DNA of 64,000 nt from CAWGXG01 sp963826505. GTDB taxonomy: Bacteria; Chloroflexota; Anaerolineae; Aggregatilineales; Aggregatilineaceae. Location: positions 124,001 to 188,000 of the forward strand of contig CAWGXG010000009.1 in assembly GCA_963826505.1 (NCBI GenBank), in the 5' to 3' direction. Positions 56,805 to 64,000 of this stretch are shown piece after piece (position 1 is the first letter of the stretch; each line of letters opens with the position of its first letter). The notes below the pieces were generated by a model, which was not told the DNA's origin, searched no databases, and saw nothing but the letters and a program-made list of their open reading frames with translations. Position numbers and translations under genes: made by a program.

Positions 56805-57917
56805 GTGACTGGACTGCCGCTCACTCGTGAAGACGTGATCGCGCGGCTGGACGACCGCCGCGCGTTTGCCCAGGCCGATCTGTCCAGCCTGGATCTGTCC
56901 GGGCTGGATTTTTCAGGTGTGGATCTCAGCGGGGCACGTCTGGTGGGGGCCAGCCTGCAAAGCGCCACGCTAACCGCTGCCGCGCTGCATGGGGCCGATC
57001 TCTCAGACGCCGATCTGACCGGGGCAAACCTGATCCGCGCGCGGTTGGCCGCCGACCGCGATCTGCCGCCCGCCGTGTTGGCGCGCGCCGATCTCAGCGG
57101 GGCGGACCTGACCGGTATCGATCTGCGTGGCGCCGATCTAACCGACGCCCGGCTGAGCGAGGCGGTGTTGATCGGCGCGCGAGCGCAGCATGCGCGGCTG
57201 GTACGAGCCGTGCTGCTAGGGGTACAGGCCGGGCGTGTGGATTTCTCCGAAGCCGATCTCAGCGACGCCAATCTGCGGCAGGCTGAACTGGTCGGGGCCG
57301 ATCTGCGCGGCGCGCTGCTCAATGGAGCCGATCTGGCCGGGGCCGATCTGCAAGATGCTGACTGCGGCGGCGCGGACCTGACCGGAGTCGATCTCAGCGG
57401 ATTGGACCTGCGCGGCGTGCATCTGCCGCGCGCTCAACTGCTCAACGCCGTGCTTAGCGGGGCCGATCTCACCGGCGCGGATCTCAGCGAAGCGCATCTG
57501 ATCAACGCGGTTCTCCGCGAGACCCAGCTCAATGAAGCGGTGCTGAGCAGCACGGATTTGACCGGGGCGGACCTGTCCGGCGCGGGATTGCGCGAGGCAC
57601 GGCTGATGGGCGCCAACCTGACCGGCGCGCTGCTGATCGCCGCCGATCTGAGCGGGGCACGGCTGGATCATGCCACGCTCACCGGGGCGGACCTGACCGG
57701 GGCTACGCTCAAAGGGATCGATCTGGCGTCGGCGGGCGTCACACTGACCGGGGCGACCCTCTACGGGGTGCGGCTGCGCGGGCGCAATCTGACCTACGCG
57801 CGCGATGCGGGCGCGCGGCTCGGGTCGCTGCCGTCTGAAATCAAAGCCAAACGTGGCAAACGCGGCGTGCGCCCTTGTTGGCGCGACCGTTTCGACCGCT
57901 GGCGCGAGAAGAAATAG
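56805..57917 (+). CDS. Pentapeptide-repeat protein
   Basis: 370 residues, start GTG 56805. From residue ~25 on, nearly the whole chain is A(D/N)LxGADL-type pentapeptides (LSGADLTGIDLRGADL and many variants), with one short interruption around residue 85-90 (ADRDLPPAVLARADL). This predicts a right-handed quadrilateral beta-helix, a DNA-mimic or scaffold shape. The C-terminus is basic (KAKRGKRGVRPCWRDRFDRW). Cytoplasmic. Function unknown; some family members protect DNA gyrase, but no such role can be claimed. Confidence 0.88.
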   Translation: MTGLPLTREDVIARLDDRRAFAQADLSSLDLSGLDFSGVDLSGARLVGASLQSATLTAAALHGADLSDADLTGANLIRARLAADRDLPPAVLARADLSGADLTGIDLRGADLTDARLSEAVLIGARAQHARLVRAVLLGVQAGRVDFSEADLSDANLRQAELVGADLRGALLNGADLAGADLQDADCGGADLTGVDLSGLDLRGVHLPRAQLLNAVLSGADLTGADLSEAHLINAVLRETQLNEAVLSSTDLTGADLSGAGLREARLMGANLTGALLIAADLSGARLDHATLTGADLTGATLKGIDLASAGVTLTGATLYGVRLRGRNLTYARDAGARLGSLPSEIKAKRGKRGVRPCWRDRFDRWREKK

Positions 57918-58029
57918 CGGACAGCCAACAGGTTACAGGGATCGGTTTTCAGCCATCAGCTAGAAAAACAATCGAATTTGGGCAGCCTCCAGCGCGGGGC
58001 TGTTTCTACTGTCCGCTGAAAGCTGATCG

Positions 58030-59628
58030 CTACCTTCTCACCCGGCGCAGTACCATACGCGGGACGAGCGCCGCTTCCTCAACGCGCAGCAGCAGCGCCG
58101 ATCCCCAGAACACGCCCGAGCCGATCGCCATCGCGCCCAACGCGCGGATCAGCGCCGGCGCATCCGGCAGCAGCCGCAGAAATCCGCCCGCCGCCGCCGC
58201 CATGAACAAGGAGGCGATCAGCGTACGGGCCGCGCCGCTCAATACGCGTCGATCGTCCAACCCGCCCGTTCGCCGCCGCAGGATGATCCACAGCGTCGTG
58301 CTTTCGATCGCCGTCGCGATCGACATGGCGAGCGCCAATCCCCCGAACGGCCCATGCGCGAAATCGGTGCTGCCGGGGTAGCCGAAGGCGCGGATCAGCA
58401 CGAGGCTGAGCGCGATATTCAACACCATCGCCCCCAGGCCGACTTTGACCGGCGTCCAGGTGTCGTGCAGCGCGTAAAAAGCCCGCACCAGGATTTCGAG
58501 CACAGCATGCCCCGCCAGCCCAATGCTGAACAGGGCCAGCGCCCAGGCGGTCCCGGCGCTGTCGGTGGCGGTCCACTCGCCGCGCTGGTACAGCAGCGTC
58601 ACGACCGGCTGACTGACGATCGCCATCCCGATCCCGGCGGGAATCGACAGGAACAGTACGCTGCTCAATGCTCCGGCCAGCGTGCGGCGGAAGTCGTCGG
58701 CGTCTTGCAGCGCGCTCAGCGCGGACAGCGTCGGGAAAACCGCCGTGCCCACACTCTGCCCCATAATGCCCAGCACGGTGAACATTAGCGTGAAGGCTAC
58801 GCCCAGCGCTGACACACTGCCCGCCATCATGCCCGAGGCCAGCGCCGTATTCACCCAAAAGCTGACCTGCACCACGCCCAAGCCCAACACGCGCGGCCCC
58901 ATCAGCACCAGCACTTCGCGCACGCCGGGAATATTCAGGCCGAACGCAGGCCGGTAGCGGAAGCGCGTCCGCAGCACAACCGGAAGCTGGATGCCCAGGT
59001 GCAGCGCGGAACCGATCACCGCGCCCCATGCCAGCCCGTGCACGTTCCCATTACGCGCCAGGACCAGCGCCCCGAAAATCAGCCCGACGTTATACATGCT
59101 GGGGGCCAGCGCCGGGGCCAGGAAATGTTGGCGCGCGTTGAGGATGCCCATCATCAGCCCGCTGAGTCCGAAGATCAGCACGGTCAGCAGCATGATACGC
59201 ATCAGCTCGACCGTCAGGTCTTGCGTCAGACGCGGCGCTTCGGGGACCAGCGCCAGCCGTACGATCGGCCCGGCCAGCACGAACGCGGCCAATGCCAGCA
59301 CGGACGCGGCCGCCATCAGCAGCGTGATCACGCCATCCGCGAGCCGCTGCGCGCCAGCTTCGTCATCCGCCGCTAGAAAGCGCGTGAAGACCGGGATGAA
59401 GGCCGATCCGAGCGCACCGCCCGCTACCAGGACGAACAACGTCTCCGGGACGCGCTGCGCCGCCAGAAAGGCGTCATATTTCATCCCCGCGCCGAAGGCG
59501 GACGAGATCGCCGCCGTGCGCACGAGTCCGAGCACGCCGCTGGCGACGTAGGCCAGCATGACGATTCCGGCGGCGCGGGCGATCTGGCGGCCCGACAGTG
59601 CGCGGGCCGAGCTGGAGGCTTGGGACAT
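58030..59628 (-). CDS. murJ: Lipid II flippase MurJ
   Basis: 532 residues with ~14 membrane segments. Belongs to the MOP exporter superfamily: AYVASGVLGLVRTAAISSAFGAG, FVLVAGGALGSAFIPVFTRFL, GLSGLMMGILNARQHFLAPALAPSMYNVGLI and MGPRVLGLGVVQVSFWVNT are MurJ hallmarks, with the conserved Arg in helix 1. It flips lipid II for peptidoglycan synthesis. Start ATG 59628. Ends 113 bases from the convergent pentapeptide gene. Confidence 0.92.
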   Translation of the reverse strand: MSQASSSARALSGRQIARAAGIVMLAYVASGVLGLVRTAAISSAFGAGMKYDAFLAAQRVPETLFVLVAGGALGSAFIPVFTRFLAADDEAGAQRLADGVITLLMAAASVLALAAFVLAGPIVRLALVPEAPRLTQDLTVELMRIMLLTVLIFGLSGLMMGILNARQHFLAPALAPSMYNVGLIFGALVLARNGNVHGLAWGAVIGSALHLGIQLPVVLRTRFRYRPAFGLNIPGVREVLVLMGPRVLGLGVVQVSFWVNTALASGMMAGSVSALGVAFTLMFTVLGIMGQSVGTAVFPTLSALSALQDADDFRRTLAGALSSVLFLSIPAGIGMAIVSQPVVTLLYQRGEWTATDSAGTAWALALFSIGLAGHAVLEILVRAFYALHDTWTPVKVGLGAMVLNIALSLVLIRAFGYPGSTDFAHGPFGGLALAMSIATAIESTTLWIILRRRTGGLDDRRVLSGAARTLIASLFMAAAAGGFLRLLPDAPALIRALGAMAIGSGVFWGSALLLRVEEAALVPRMVLRRVRR

Positions 59629-59680
59629 GGCGATTCCCCAGGGTGGCGGTCATGAAACAGGCGCGGCGAGAGTATAACAG

Positions 59681-59707
59681 GAGTCCTGCCCAGTGTGCAG
59701 GACTCCG
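59681..59707 (-). terminator. Perfect 10-bp hairpin between the M28 peptidase and murJ genes
   Basis: GGAGTCCTGC (59681-59690) and GCAGGACTCC (59698-59707) form a perfect stem with a 7-nt loop. The minus-strand T tract is poor, so termination efficiency is uncertain; it could also be a processing hairpin upstream of murJ. Confidence 0.55.
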
Positions 59708-59745
59708 TTTAGGGTCGATACAGGATAGTGGGAGGTTTTGGGCGC

Positions 59746-60753
59746 TTAGTAGTCCCCGGTCACGTCGTCGATGGCGATGTCGAAAGTCGTCAATGTGACC
59801 AGTTCGGCGGTCATCTCGACCTTTTCCGGCACGACGTTCTCGTACACGTCGCCGGAGGTATGCATCACATCGCCCTCGGCGGTTTCCTGACCCCACCAGA
59901 TATCCTCGGCGGGTTCCCACTGCCACGCCTCGAAGTAGGCGATCGGCACACCGGCGAGCACGAAGGCGTAGTGATCGCTCCAGTCACCGGTGTAGCCGCC
60001 CCAGGTGGAATCCGGGCTGGTGCCAAATGCCAGGCCCAGCTTCGCGGACAAGTCCAGCGCCAGGTCGCGCACCCAGGTCGGTCCGCCGTCGAGCGTCGGC
60101 GCGCCGTCGTCGTCCGGCCAGGTGACCACAGCCCCGGCGTAGACGTTCAGATTCGTGCCCACGCCGACCGAATCGATATTGAGCATGGCGATCACGTTGT
60201 CGATCTGGTCGCCCAGACTTTCGACGAACACATCCGCGCCGGGCGGATTGCCGCCTTCTTCCGCGCCGAAGGCCACGAACATCAGCGTGTGGGTCGTCTC
60301 GACGTGAGCCAGCTCTTGCGCCGCGGCCAACATCACAGCGACGCCGGACGCGTTATCGCCCGCGCCGGTCCCGGCAGTCACGGAATCCATGTGCGCGCCG
60401 ACCACGACGATCTGATCGTCGCCGGATTTTATCCCGATCACGTTACGCGATGTCACCGTCTCGGCAGTGTCGTCGTCCGATGGTGGCGTCGTCTCGAATT
60501 CCTGTACATCGACGTGATAGCCCCAGTCTTCAAGCTGAAGGGCAATGTAGTCAGCCGCGGCCTGCTCGGCCTCGCTACCCATCGGGCGCGCGCCGATGTC
60601 CACCGACAGCGCGCTGACATGCGCCATCACCATGTCGGTGGTGATGTCTGCGATGAAATCCGTCGGTCCCTGCGCGATGGATACCGCCGACGGGAACAAC
60701 AGGCTGGCCGCCACGACCAGCACAACCAGGGTGCGTGTGTTGAGCGGTCTCAC
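59746..60753 (-). CDS. Secreted M28-family zinc aminopeptidase
   Basis: 335 residues. Start GTG 60753 behind GAGGAGG; signal peptide (TLVVLVVAASLLFPSAVSIAQ). Metal ligands appear in order: His in VVGAHMDSV, bridging Asp in GAGDNASGVAVML, Glu pair in AFGAEEGG, Asp in LNIDSVG, and a final His in DVMHTSGDVYENV. The protein cleaves N-terminal residues from peptides outside the cell. Not in an obvious operon; the next gene upstream starts 356 bases away. Confidence 0.9.
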   Translation of the reverse strand: MRPLNTRTLVVLVVAASLLFPSAVSIAQGPTDFIADITTDMVMAHVSALSVDIGARPMGSEAEQAAADYIALQLEDWGYHVDVQEFETTPPSDDDTAETVTSRNVIGIKSGDDQIVVVGAHMDSVTAGTGAGDNASGVAVMLAAAQELAHVETTHTLMFVAFGAEEGGNPPGADVFVESLGDQIDNVIAMLNIDSVGVGTNLNVYAGAVVTWPDDDGAPTLDGGPTWVRDLALDLSAKLGLAFGTSPDSTWGGYTGDWSDHYAFVLAGVPIAYFEAWQWEPAEDIWWGQETAEGDVMHTSGDVYENVVPEKVEMTAELVTLTTFDIAIDDVTGDY

Positions 60754-60812
60754 TCCATCCTCCTCAAATAATCCAACCAAACACCGTACTCGCCTCACGC
60801 GGACTCCGCGTG

Positions 60813-61109
60813 TCAAGCCTTGTCATCAAACAACCGTGCGAAGCCAGGATAAGCTACCAGGGGGATCAGCTCGAACGAGATCGCCCCGGCGCGCACCAGC
60901 GGAAGCGTATCGAGGATTGCCTGCGCTTCTTCGACGCTGGCGCATTCCAGAATCAGCACCGCTTCGGTACGATCCGCGCGAAAATACATCTCGCGGAACA
61001 CCCCAGCCTGGACCAACTCCCAGGCGCGGCGAGCCTCAGCCTTGCCATGCCGCGCGAAGATGGCCTCGGTCGCGCCCGGCAGCTCATGTTCGATCGCCAG
61101 TATTTTCAC
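60813..61109 (-). CDS. Muconolactone-isomerase/YCII-like small protein
   Basis: 98 residues. Start GTG 61109 (VKILAIEHELPG) with CGGGGAAAC upstream; the frame continues to 61166 without a ribosome site. The pattern AEARRAWELVQAGVFREMYFRADRTEAVLILECASVEEAQAILDTLPLV with a later SFELIPLVAYPGF is a ferredoxin-like dimer of the YCII/muconolactone-isomerase group. No catalytic role can be assigned. Confidence 0.75.
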   Translation of the reverse strand: MKILAIEHELPGATEAIFARHGKAEARRAWELVQAGVFREMYFRADRTEAVLILECASVEEAQAILDTLPLVRAGAISFELIPLVAYPGFARLFDDKA

Positions 61110-61238
61110 GGTTTCGTTTCCCCGCTGGACCCGTGTGACAGTGTGGAGAATGTATGAATAACACAAATATACGCACGGCGGGCGTGGTTTTGTTAGTCAG
61201 AAATGCGAAAACGCCTTGCGATCCCGCCGGGCTGGCTG

Positions 61239-62132
61239 TCAGCCACTCGTAGGGTGCGGCGCAGCCAGTAATTCCTCCACCAGCGGGTAAAATGATTGAG
61301 CTATGGCCTGGTGACCCGCAGCATTAGGATGGGCATCGATGGGCGAGAGCTGTTGGTCTTTGGACAGTAGCGGAATACCGAATACGGCTTGACCCATGTC
61401 GCGCACGGCTTGGACGAGCAACTCGCTCTCGAACCCGGCAAAACGCACTCTGGGGTCTGCTGCCATATCGCGGATCGTGGCGGCGAAGGTATCAGGATTG
61501 CGCTCTACGTCGGCTTCGCGAATCCAGCCTTCTCGCCCGGCCCACAGGCCTGTTCGCCAGGCGATGAGCTGCATATAGCGCACCGCATAGAACGGCGAGG
61601 GCGGTGCGCCAGGGATCGGGTGCACGAACAGGCCCATGTCATCGTTTTGGAAAATGAAGTAGATCACGTAATCTGCATCGGGCGACACGACCTCCTTGAG
61701 AGTCAGCGCCGCTTGTTCGACATTGTAGCCCCACTCGCCCAGGTTATAAAAACAGGCAGCAGGGAAATGTCGCGCCAGGAGATCGGCCCAGGTTTGTCCA
61801 TCGTTGACGTTCGGCCCCCAGGTGTACGAATCGCCGATCAGTGCGATCGTGATGCGGCAGTCTGGTGCGTTATCGGGGACCAGCCGGCTGCCATCGGCCT
61901 GCGTGGTCACCCTCCAACCGCTTTTGAAGGTGAAGGCTCCCTCCGGCAGACGCAGGCGTATACAAGCCTGGTCAGCGCACTCGAAACGCGATACCAACTG
62001 GTACACGTCGTCCTGGTAGCGCATTCCGAGAGGATCGTACACCTGCGGAATGATCAGGATAGGTGCGACGATGACCGCGACGAGCACAATGAGCCGCACG
62101 ATCCTTTTTATCACGCGTTTCACGGAGTCCAT
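61239..62132 (-). CDS. Membrane-anchored SGNH/GDSL hydrolase
   Basis: 297 residues. Start ATG 62132 (MDSVKRVIKRIVRLIVLV): basic head and one N-terminal helix, an anchor or signal. Block I Ser in ALIGDSYTWGPNV, block II Gly in YNLGEWGYNV, block III Asn in FIFQNDDMG and block V DAHPNAAGHQAIA (Asp-His) complete the SGNH catalytic set. Likely acts on acyl or acetyl esters of exported polysaccharide or lipid; the downstream sugar-nucleotide epimerase, 54 bases upstream on the same strand, supports a cell-surface glycan role. Confidence 0.82.
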   Translation of the reverse strand: MDSVKRVIKRIVRLIVLVAVIVAPILIIPQVYDPLGMRYQDDVYQLVSRFECADQACIRLRLPEGAFTFKSGWRVTTQADGSRLVPDNAPDCRITIALIGDSYTWGPNVNDGQTWADLLARHFPAACFYNLGEWGYNVEQAALTLKEVVSPDADYVIYFIFQNDDMGLFVHPIPGAPPSPFYAVRYMQLIAWRTGLWAGREGWIREADVERNPDTFAATIRDMAADPRVRFAGFESELLVQAVRDMGQAVFGIPLLSKDQQLSPIDAHPNAAGHQAIAQSFYPLVEELLAAPHPTSG

Positions 62133-62186
62133 ATTCCCGCTGTGGTTCCTGTCATACTTACTCCTCGCACATCGACACAATGCTCG

Positions 62187-63128
62187 CTAGCCTTTTTCCA
62201 CCCGGAGCGCGAAACGTTCATCCTGGGCCATGACCCGGCGCAGCCCCTCCCGCAGGAACACTTTGGGTGTGTAGCCCAGCAGCGTGCGCGCCAGCGAAAT
62301 ATCGGCGCACATGCGCGATACCCCGCTGTCCTGTGATCGCACAAACAGGGCATGGGCTTCGCGTCCGGTGCTGTCCTCGATCAGGCGGATCAGGTCTTTA
62401 ATGCTGGTTTCGGTCCCGCTGCCGATGTTGATCACCCGGCGGTCGATGTCCGGGGCGGCCGCCGCGGCCACTAGCGCGTCCACGACATCGTCTACGTACA
62501 CGAAATCGCGCGTTTGCGCGCCATCCCCGTGCACGACGAGCGATCCGCTGCGCAGCGTCTGCTGGATGAAATGCGGAATCACCGGGGGATGTGTGGCGGG
62601 CAGCGGTTGGCCGGGGCCATAGGCGTTGAAGACTCGCAGGCTGACGGTTTCGATCGCCCACAGGCGGCCAATCGTCAGGACATACTGCTCGGCGGCCAGC
62701 TTGCTTACGGCGTAAGGAGAATGCGGATCGGGGGCCAGATCTTCGCTCAGGGGTTGTTCCTGGTGCTGGCCGTAGATGGCACCGGAGGCGACGAAGACCA
62801 GCCGCCGCACGCCAACATCGCGCACCGCTTCCAGCACGCTGACAGTGCCGCCTACATTGACGGCGTTGTATTCACGCGGGTAGCGCATGCTTTCGGGCAC
62901 GCTGACGCGCGCCGCGAGATGGTACACACACTCGACGCCTTGCAGCAGCGTCCACAGCCGGGGCAGATCGTTGACGTCCCCGCGAGTGAATGAAATGTCA
63001 GGCGGCAGTTGGCTGGGATCACCCGCGCTCAGATCGTCCAGCACGCGCACATTGTGCCCCAGCTCCACCAGACGATGGACCAATGCACTCCCTAAAAAAC
63101 CAGCTCCACCCGTAACCAATATATGCAT
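62187..63128 (-). CDS. NAD-dependent sugar-nucleotide epimerase/dehydratase
   Basis: 313 residues, extended SDR. Start ATG 63128 (MHILVTGGAGFLGSAL) with GGAG 8 nt upstream. Nucleotide motif GGAGFLG, VYHLAARVSVPESM, catalytic Ser/Thr (VASGAIYG) and YxxxK (YAVSKLAAE), then RVFNAYGPGQ and RDFVYVDDVVDA as in UDP-glucose 4-epimerase relatives. Substrate uncertain: could be UDP-glucose, UDP-GlcNAc or dTDP sugars. Confidence 0.88.
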   Translation of the reverse strand: MHILVTGGAGFLGSALVHRLVELGHNVRVLDDLSAGDPSQLPPDISFTRGDVNDLPRLWTLLQGVECVYHLAARVSVPESMRYPREYNAVNVGGTVSVLEAVRDVGVRRLVFVASGAIYGQHQEQPLSEDLAPDPHSPYAVSKLAAEQYVLTIGRLWAIETVSLRVFNAYGPGQPLPATHPPVIPHFIQQTLRSGSLVVHGDGAQTRDFVYVDDVVDALVAAAAAPDIDRRVINIGSGTETSIKDLIRLIEDSTGREAHALFVRSQDSGVSRMCADISLARTLLGYTPKVFLREGLRRVMAQDERFALRVEKG

Positions 63129-63349
63129 CAGATTATCTCCAGGCGCGTCAAAGCGAGATACGATCGCGGCAACAACGGCAGTTGTCACGCCCTAAAGCGC
63201 AGGGCCGTAGATATGCGCTCGTAATTCCCCACACGGGCGAATTCGCACGAACCTGCATCTGTCATTATAACTGACTTGTGTCCCGATCGAACAGTTCGGG
63301 CATGGGTTTACGTAACACCAACAACTCCCGGAAACGAAAGGTCCGCCGC
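63129..63349. other. Divergent intergenic region
   Basis: Separates the epimerase (-) and the DUF2085 gene (+). No promoter hexamers could be placed with confidence; no gene is supported. Confidence 0.45.
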
Positions 63350-64000
63350 ATGCCCGCCCAACACGCCCTGGATAATGATCGCACAACCGCCGACTTCTTC
63401 GCGCCGCCCGCGCGGCCCTATTCCCGCCTGACGCTGTGGATCATCGGGCTGGTGGGCGCGCTGGTGATCGGCGTGTGGTTGGCGGCGACTCCTGGCGGGC
63501 TGATGGGAAAAGCCGACGCCATCGGCTACGCGATCTGCCATCGCATCGCCGCGCGCAGCTTCTTTGCCGGGTCGCGCCAGCTTCCGCTGTGCGCGCGCTG
63601 TACAGGCATCTACATGGGCGTGATCACCGGGCTGGCATTCGTCATGGTGCGTGGACGCGCACGCGCCGCGCAACTCCCGCGCATCCGCGTGCTGGTGGTG
63701 ATGTTGGCTTTGGGCGCGCTGTACGCGGTGGATGGGCTGAACAGCTATCTGAGCCTGTTCGACAGCTACCACCCGATTTACCAGCCCAGCAACACGCTGC
63801 GGCTGTTCACCGGCACGACCTTCGGGCTGGCGATGATCACGCTCGTGGTGCCGGTCTTCAACACAATCGTGTGGGCCGCGCCGCAACGCCGCGCCCCGTT
63901 GGACGGATTACGCGAGCTGGGGATGCTGTATGGTATGGCCGGAGGTGTGGCGCTGATCGTGCTGAAAGGCAACATCACGCTGCTGCGCGACCTGGTCGGG
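63350..64000 (+). CDS. DUF2085 family membrane protein (3' truncated by window)
   Basis: 217 codons to the window edge, no stop yet. Start ATG 63350 with AAAGG 8 nt upstream; the in-frame ATG at 63302 lacks a ribosome site. One membrane helix near residue 35 (LTLWIIGLVGALVIGVW), then the DUF2085 signature IGYAICHRIAARSFFAG...LPLCARCTGIYMG, and at least three more helices. The Cys/His cluster CHR...CARC may bind a metal or heme. Function unknown in the literature I know. Confidence 0.88.
   Translation, partial: MPAQHALDNDRTTADFFAPPARPYSRLTLWIIGLVGALVIGVWLAATPGGLMGKADAIGYAICHRIAARSFFAGSRQLPLCARCTGIYMGVITGLAFVMVRGRARAAQLPRIRVLVVMLALGALYAVDGLNSYLSLFDSYHPIYQPSNTLRLFTGTTFGLAMITLVVPVFNTIVWAAPQRRAPLDGLRELGMLYGMAGGVALIVLKGNITLLRDLVG

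Overview
The window looks like a chromosome segment of a free-living, GC-rich bacterium (by eye about 60% GC or more), most likely a member of the Chloroflexota (Anaerolineae-like). This placement is an inference. It rests on a Gram-positive-type LexA operator (CGAAC-N4-GTTCG), a Flp-type pilin, Thr/Pro-rich linkers in secreted proteins, a calcium-repeat giant surface protein (clostripain domain, thrombospondin-3 and SdrD_B repeats, CSLREA beta-helix), PAS/GAF histidine kinases and a membrane Ser/Thr kinase with large extracytoplasmic repeats. No phage, plasmid, IS element, CRISPR array or rRNA was seen.

Layout. 1-420 is the 3' end of a sugar-binding-protein gene with a nonapeptide-repeat tail. 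516-10594 (-) is a giant surface protein of about 3,360 residues, broken by two frameshifts. 11.1-16.4 kb holds lexA with an SOS box inside its promoter, a receiver-kinase hybrid and a PAS/GAF histidine kinase. 16.5-21.3 kb is a sugar-acid cluster (SDR, FAH-family dehydratase, enolase-superfamily dehydratase, ketoglutarate-semialdehyde dehydrogenase) that resembles a Weimberg-type route from a pentose or sugar acid to 2-oxoglutarate. 22.6-27.6 kb (-) is glpA-glpB-nudix-glpC, an anaerobic glycerol-3-phosphate dehydrogenase operon. 27.8-30.7 kb (-) is a histidine-attenuated operon: promoter, 14-aa leader peptide with five consecutive His codons, terminator hairpin, then an arsenate-reductase-like phosphatase, hisS and a nucleotidyltransferase. 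31.1-34.9 kb (-) has two acetyltransferases, a 3-hydroxyisobutyrate-dehydrogenase-like gene and an aromatic amino acid lyase. 35.2-44.3 kb has an Ig-decorated pilin, prs, a membrane glycosyltransferase, an ATPase, a response regulator and three tandem 390-aa acetyltransferase paralogues. tRNA-Asn follows, then an L,D-transpeptidase fusion lipoprotein, fabI, xseA, the giant Ser/Thr kinase, xseB, a pentapeptide-repeat protein, murJ, an M28 peptidase, an SGNH hydrolase, a sugar-nucleotide epimerase and a DUF2085 membrane protein that runs off the right edge.

A striking global property is the number of broken reading frames. I count about fifteen frameshifts, nearly all explained by one extra base, in the giant protein, the sugar-acid dehydratase (about eight), the semialdehyde dehydrogenase, glpC and the amino acid lyase. 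There are also two in-frame stops where Gln is expected (glpB, xseA). Long genes between them are intact (a 5.8-kb kinase gene, and a 7.3-kb open stretch of the giant gene). Residual sequence error is the simplest explanation, but real decay cannot be excluded from sequence alone.

The best candidate for something undescribed is the short His-codon leader and attenuator ahead of hisS. Other candidates are the period-four domain super-repeat, the three-module sensor kinase placed between the two exonuclease VII subunit genes, and the WD40/PD40-LysM-YkuD lipoprotein.
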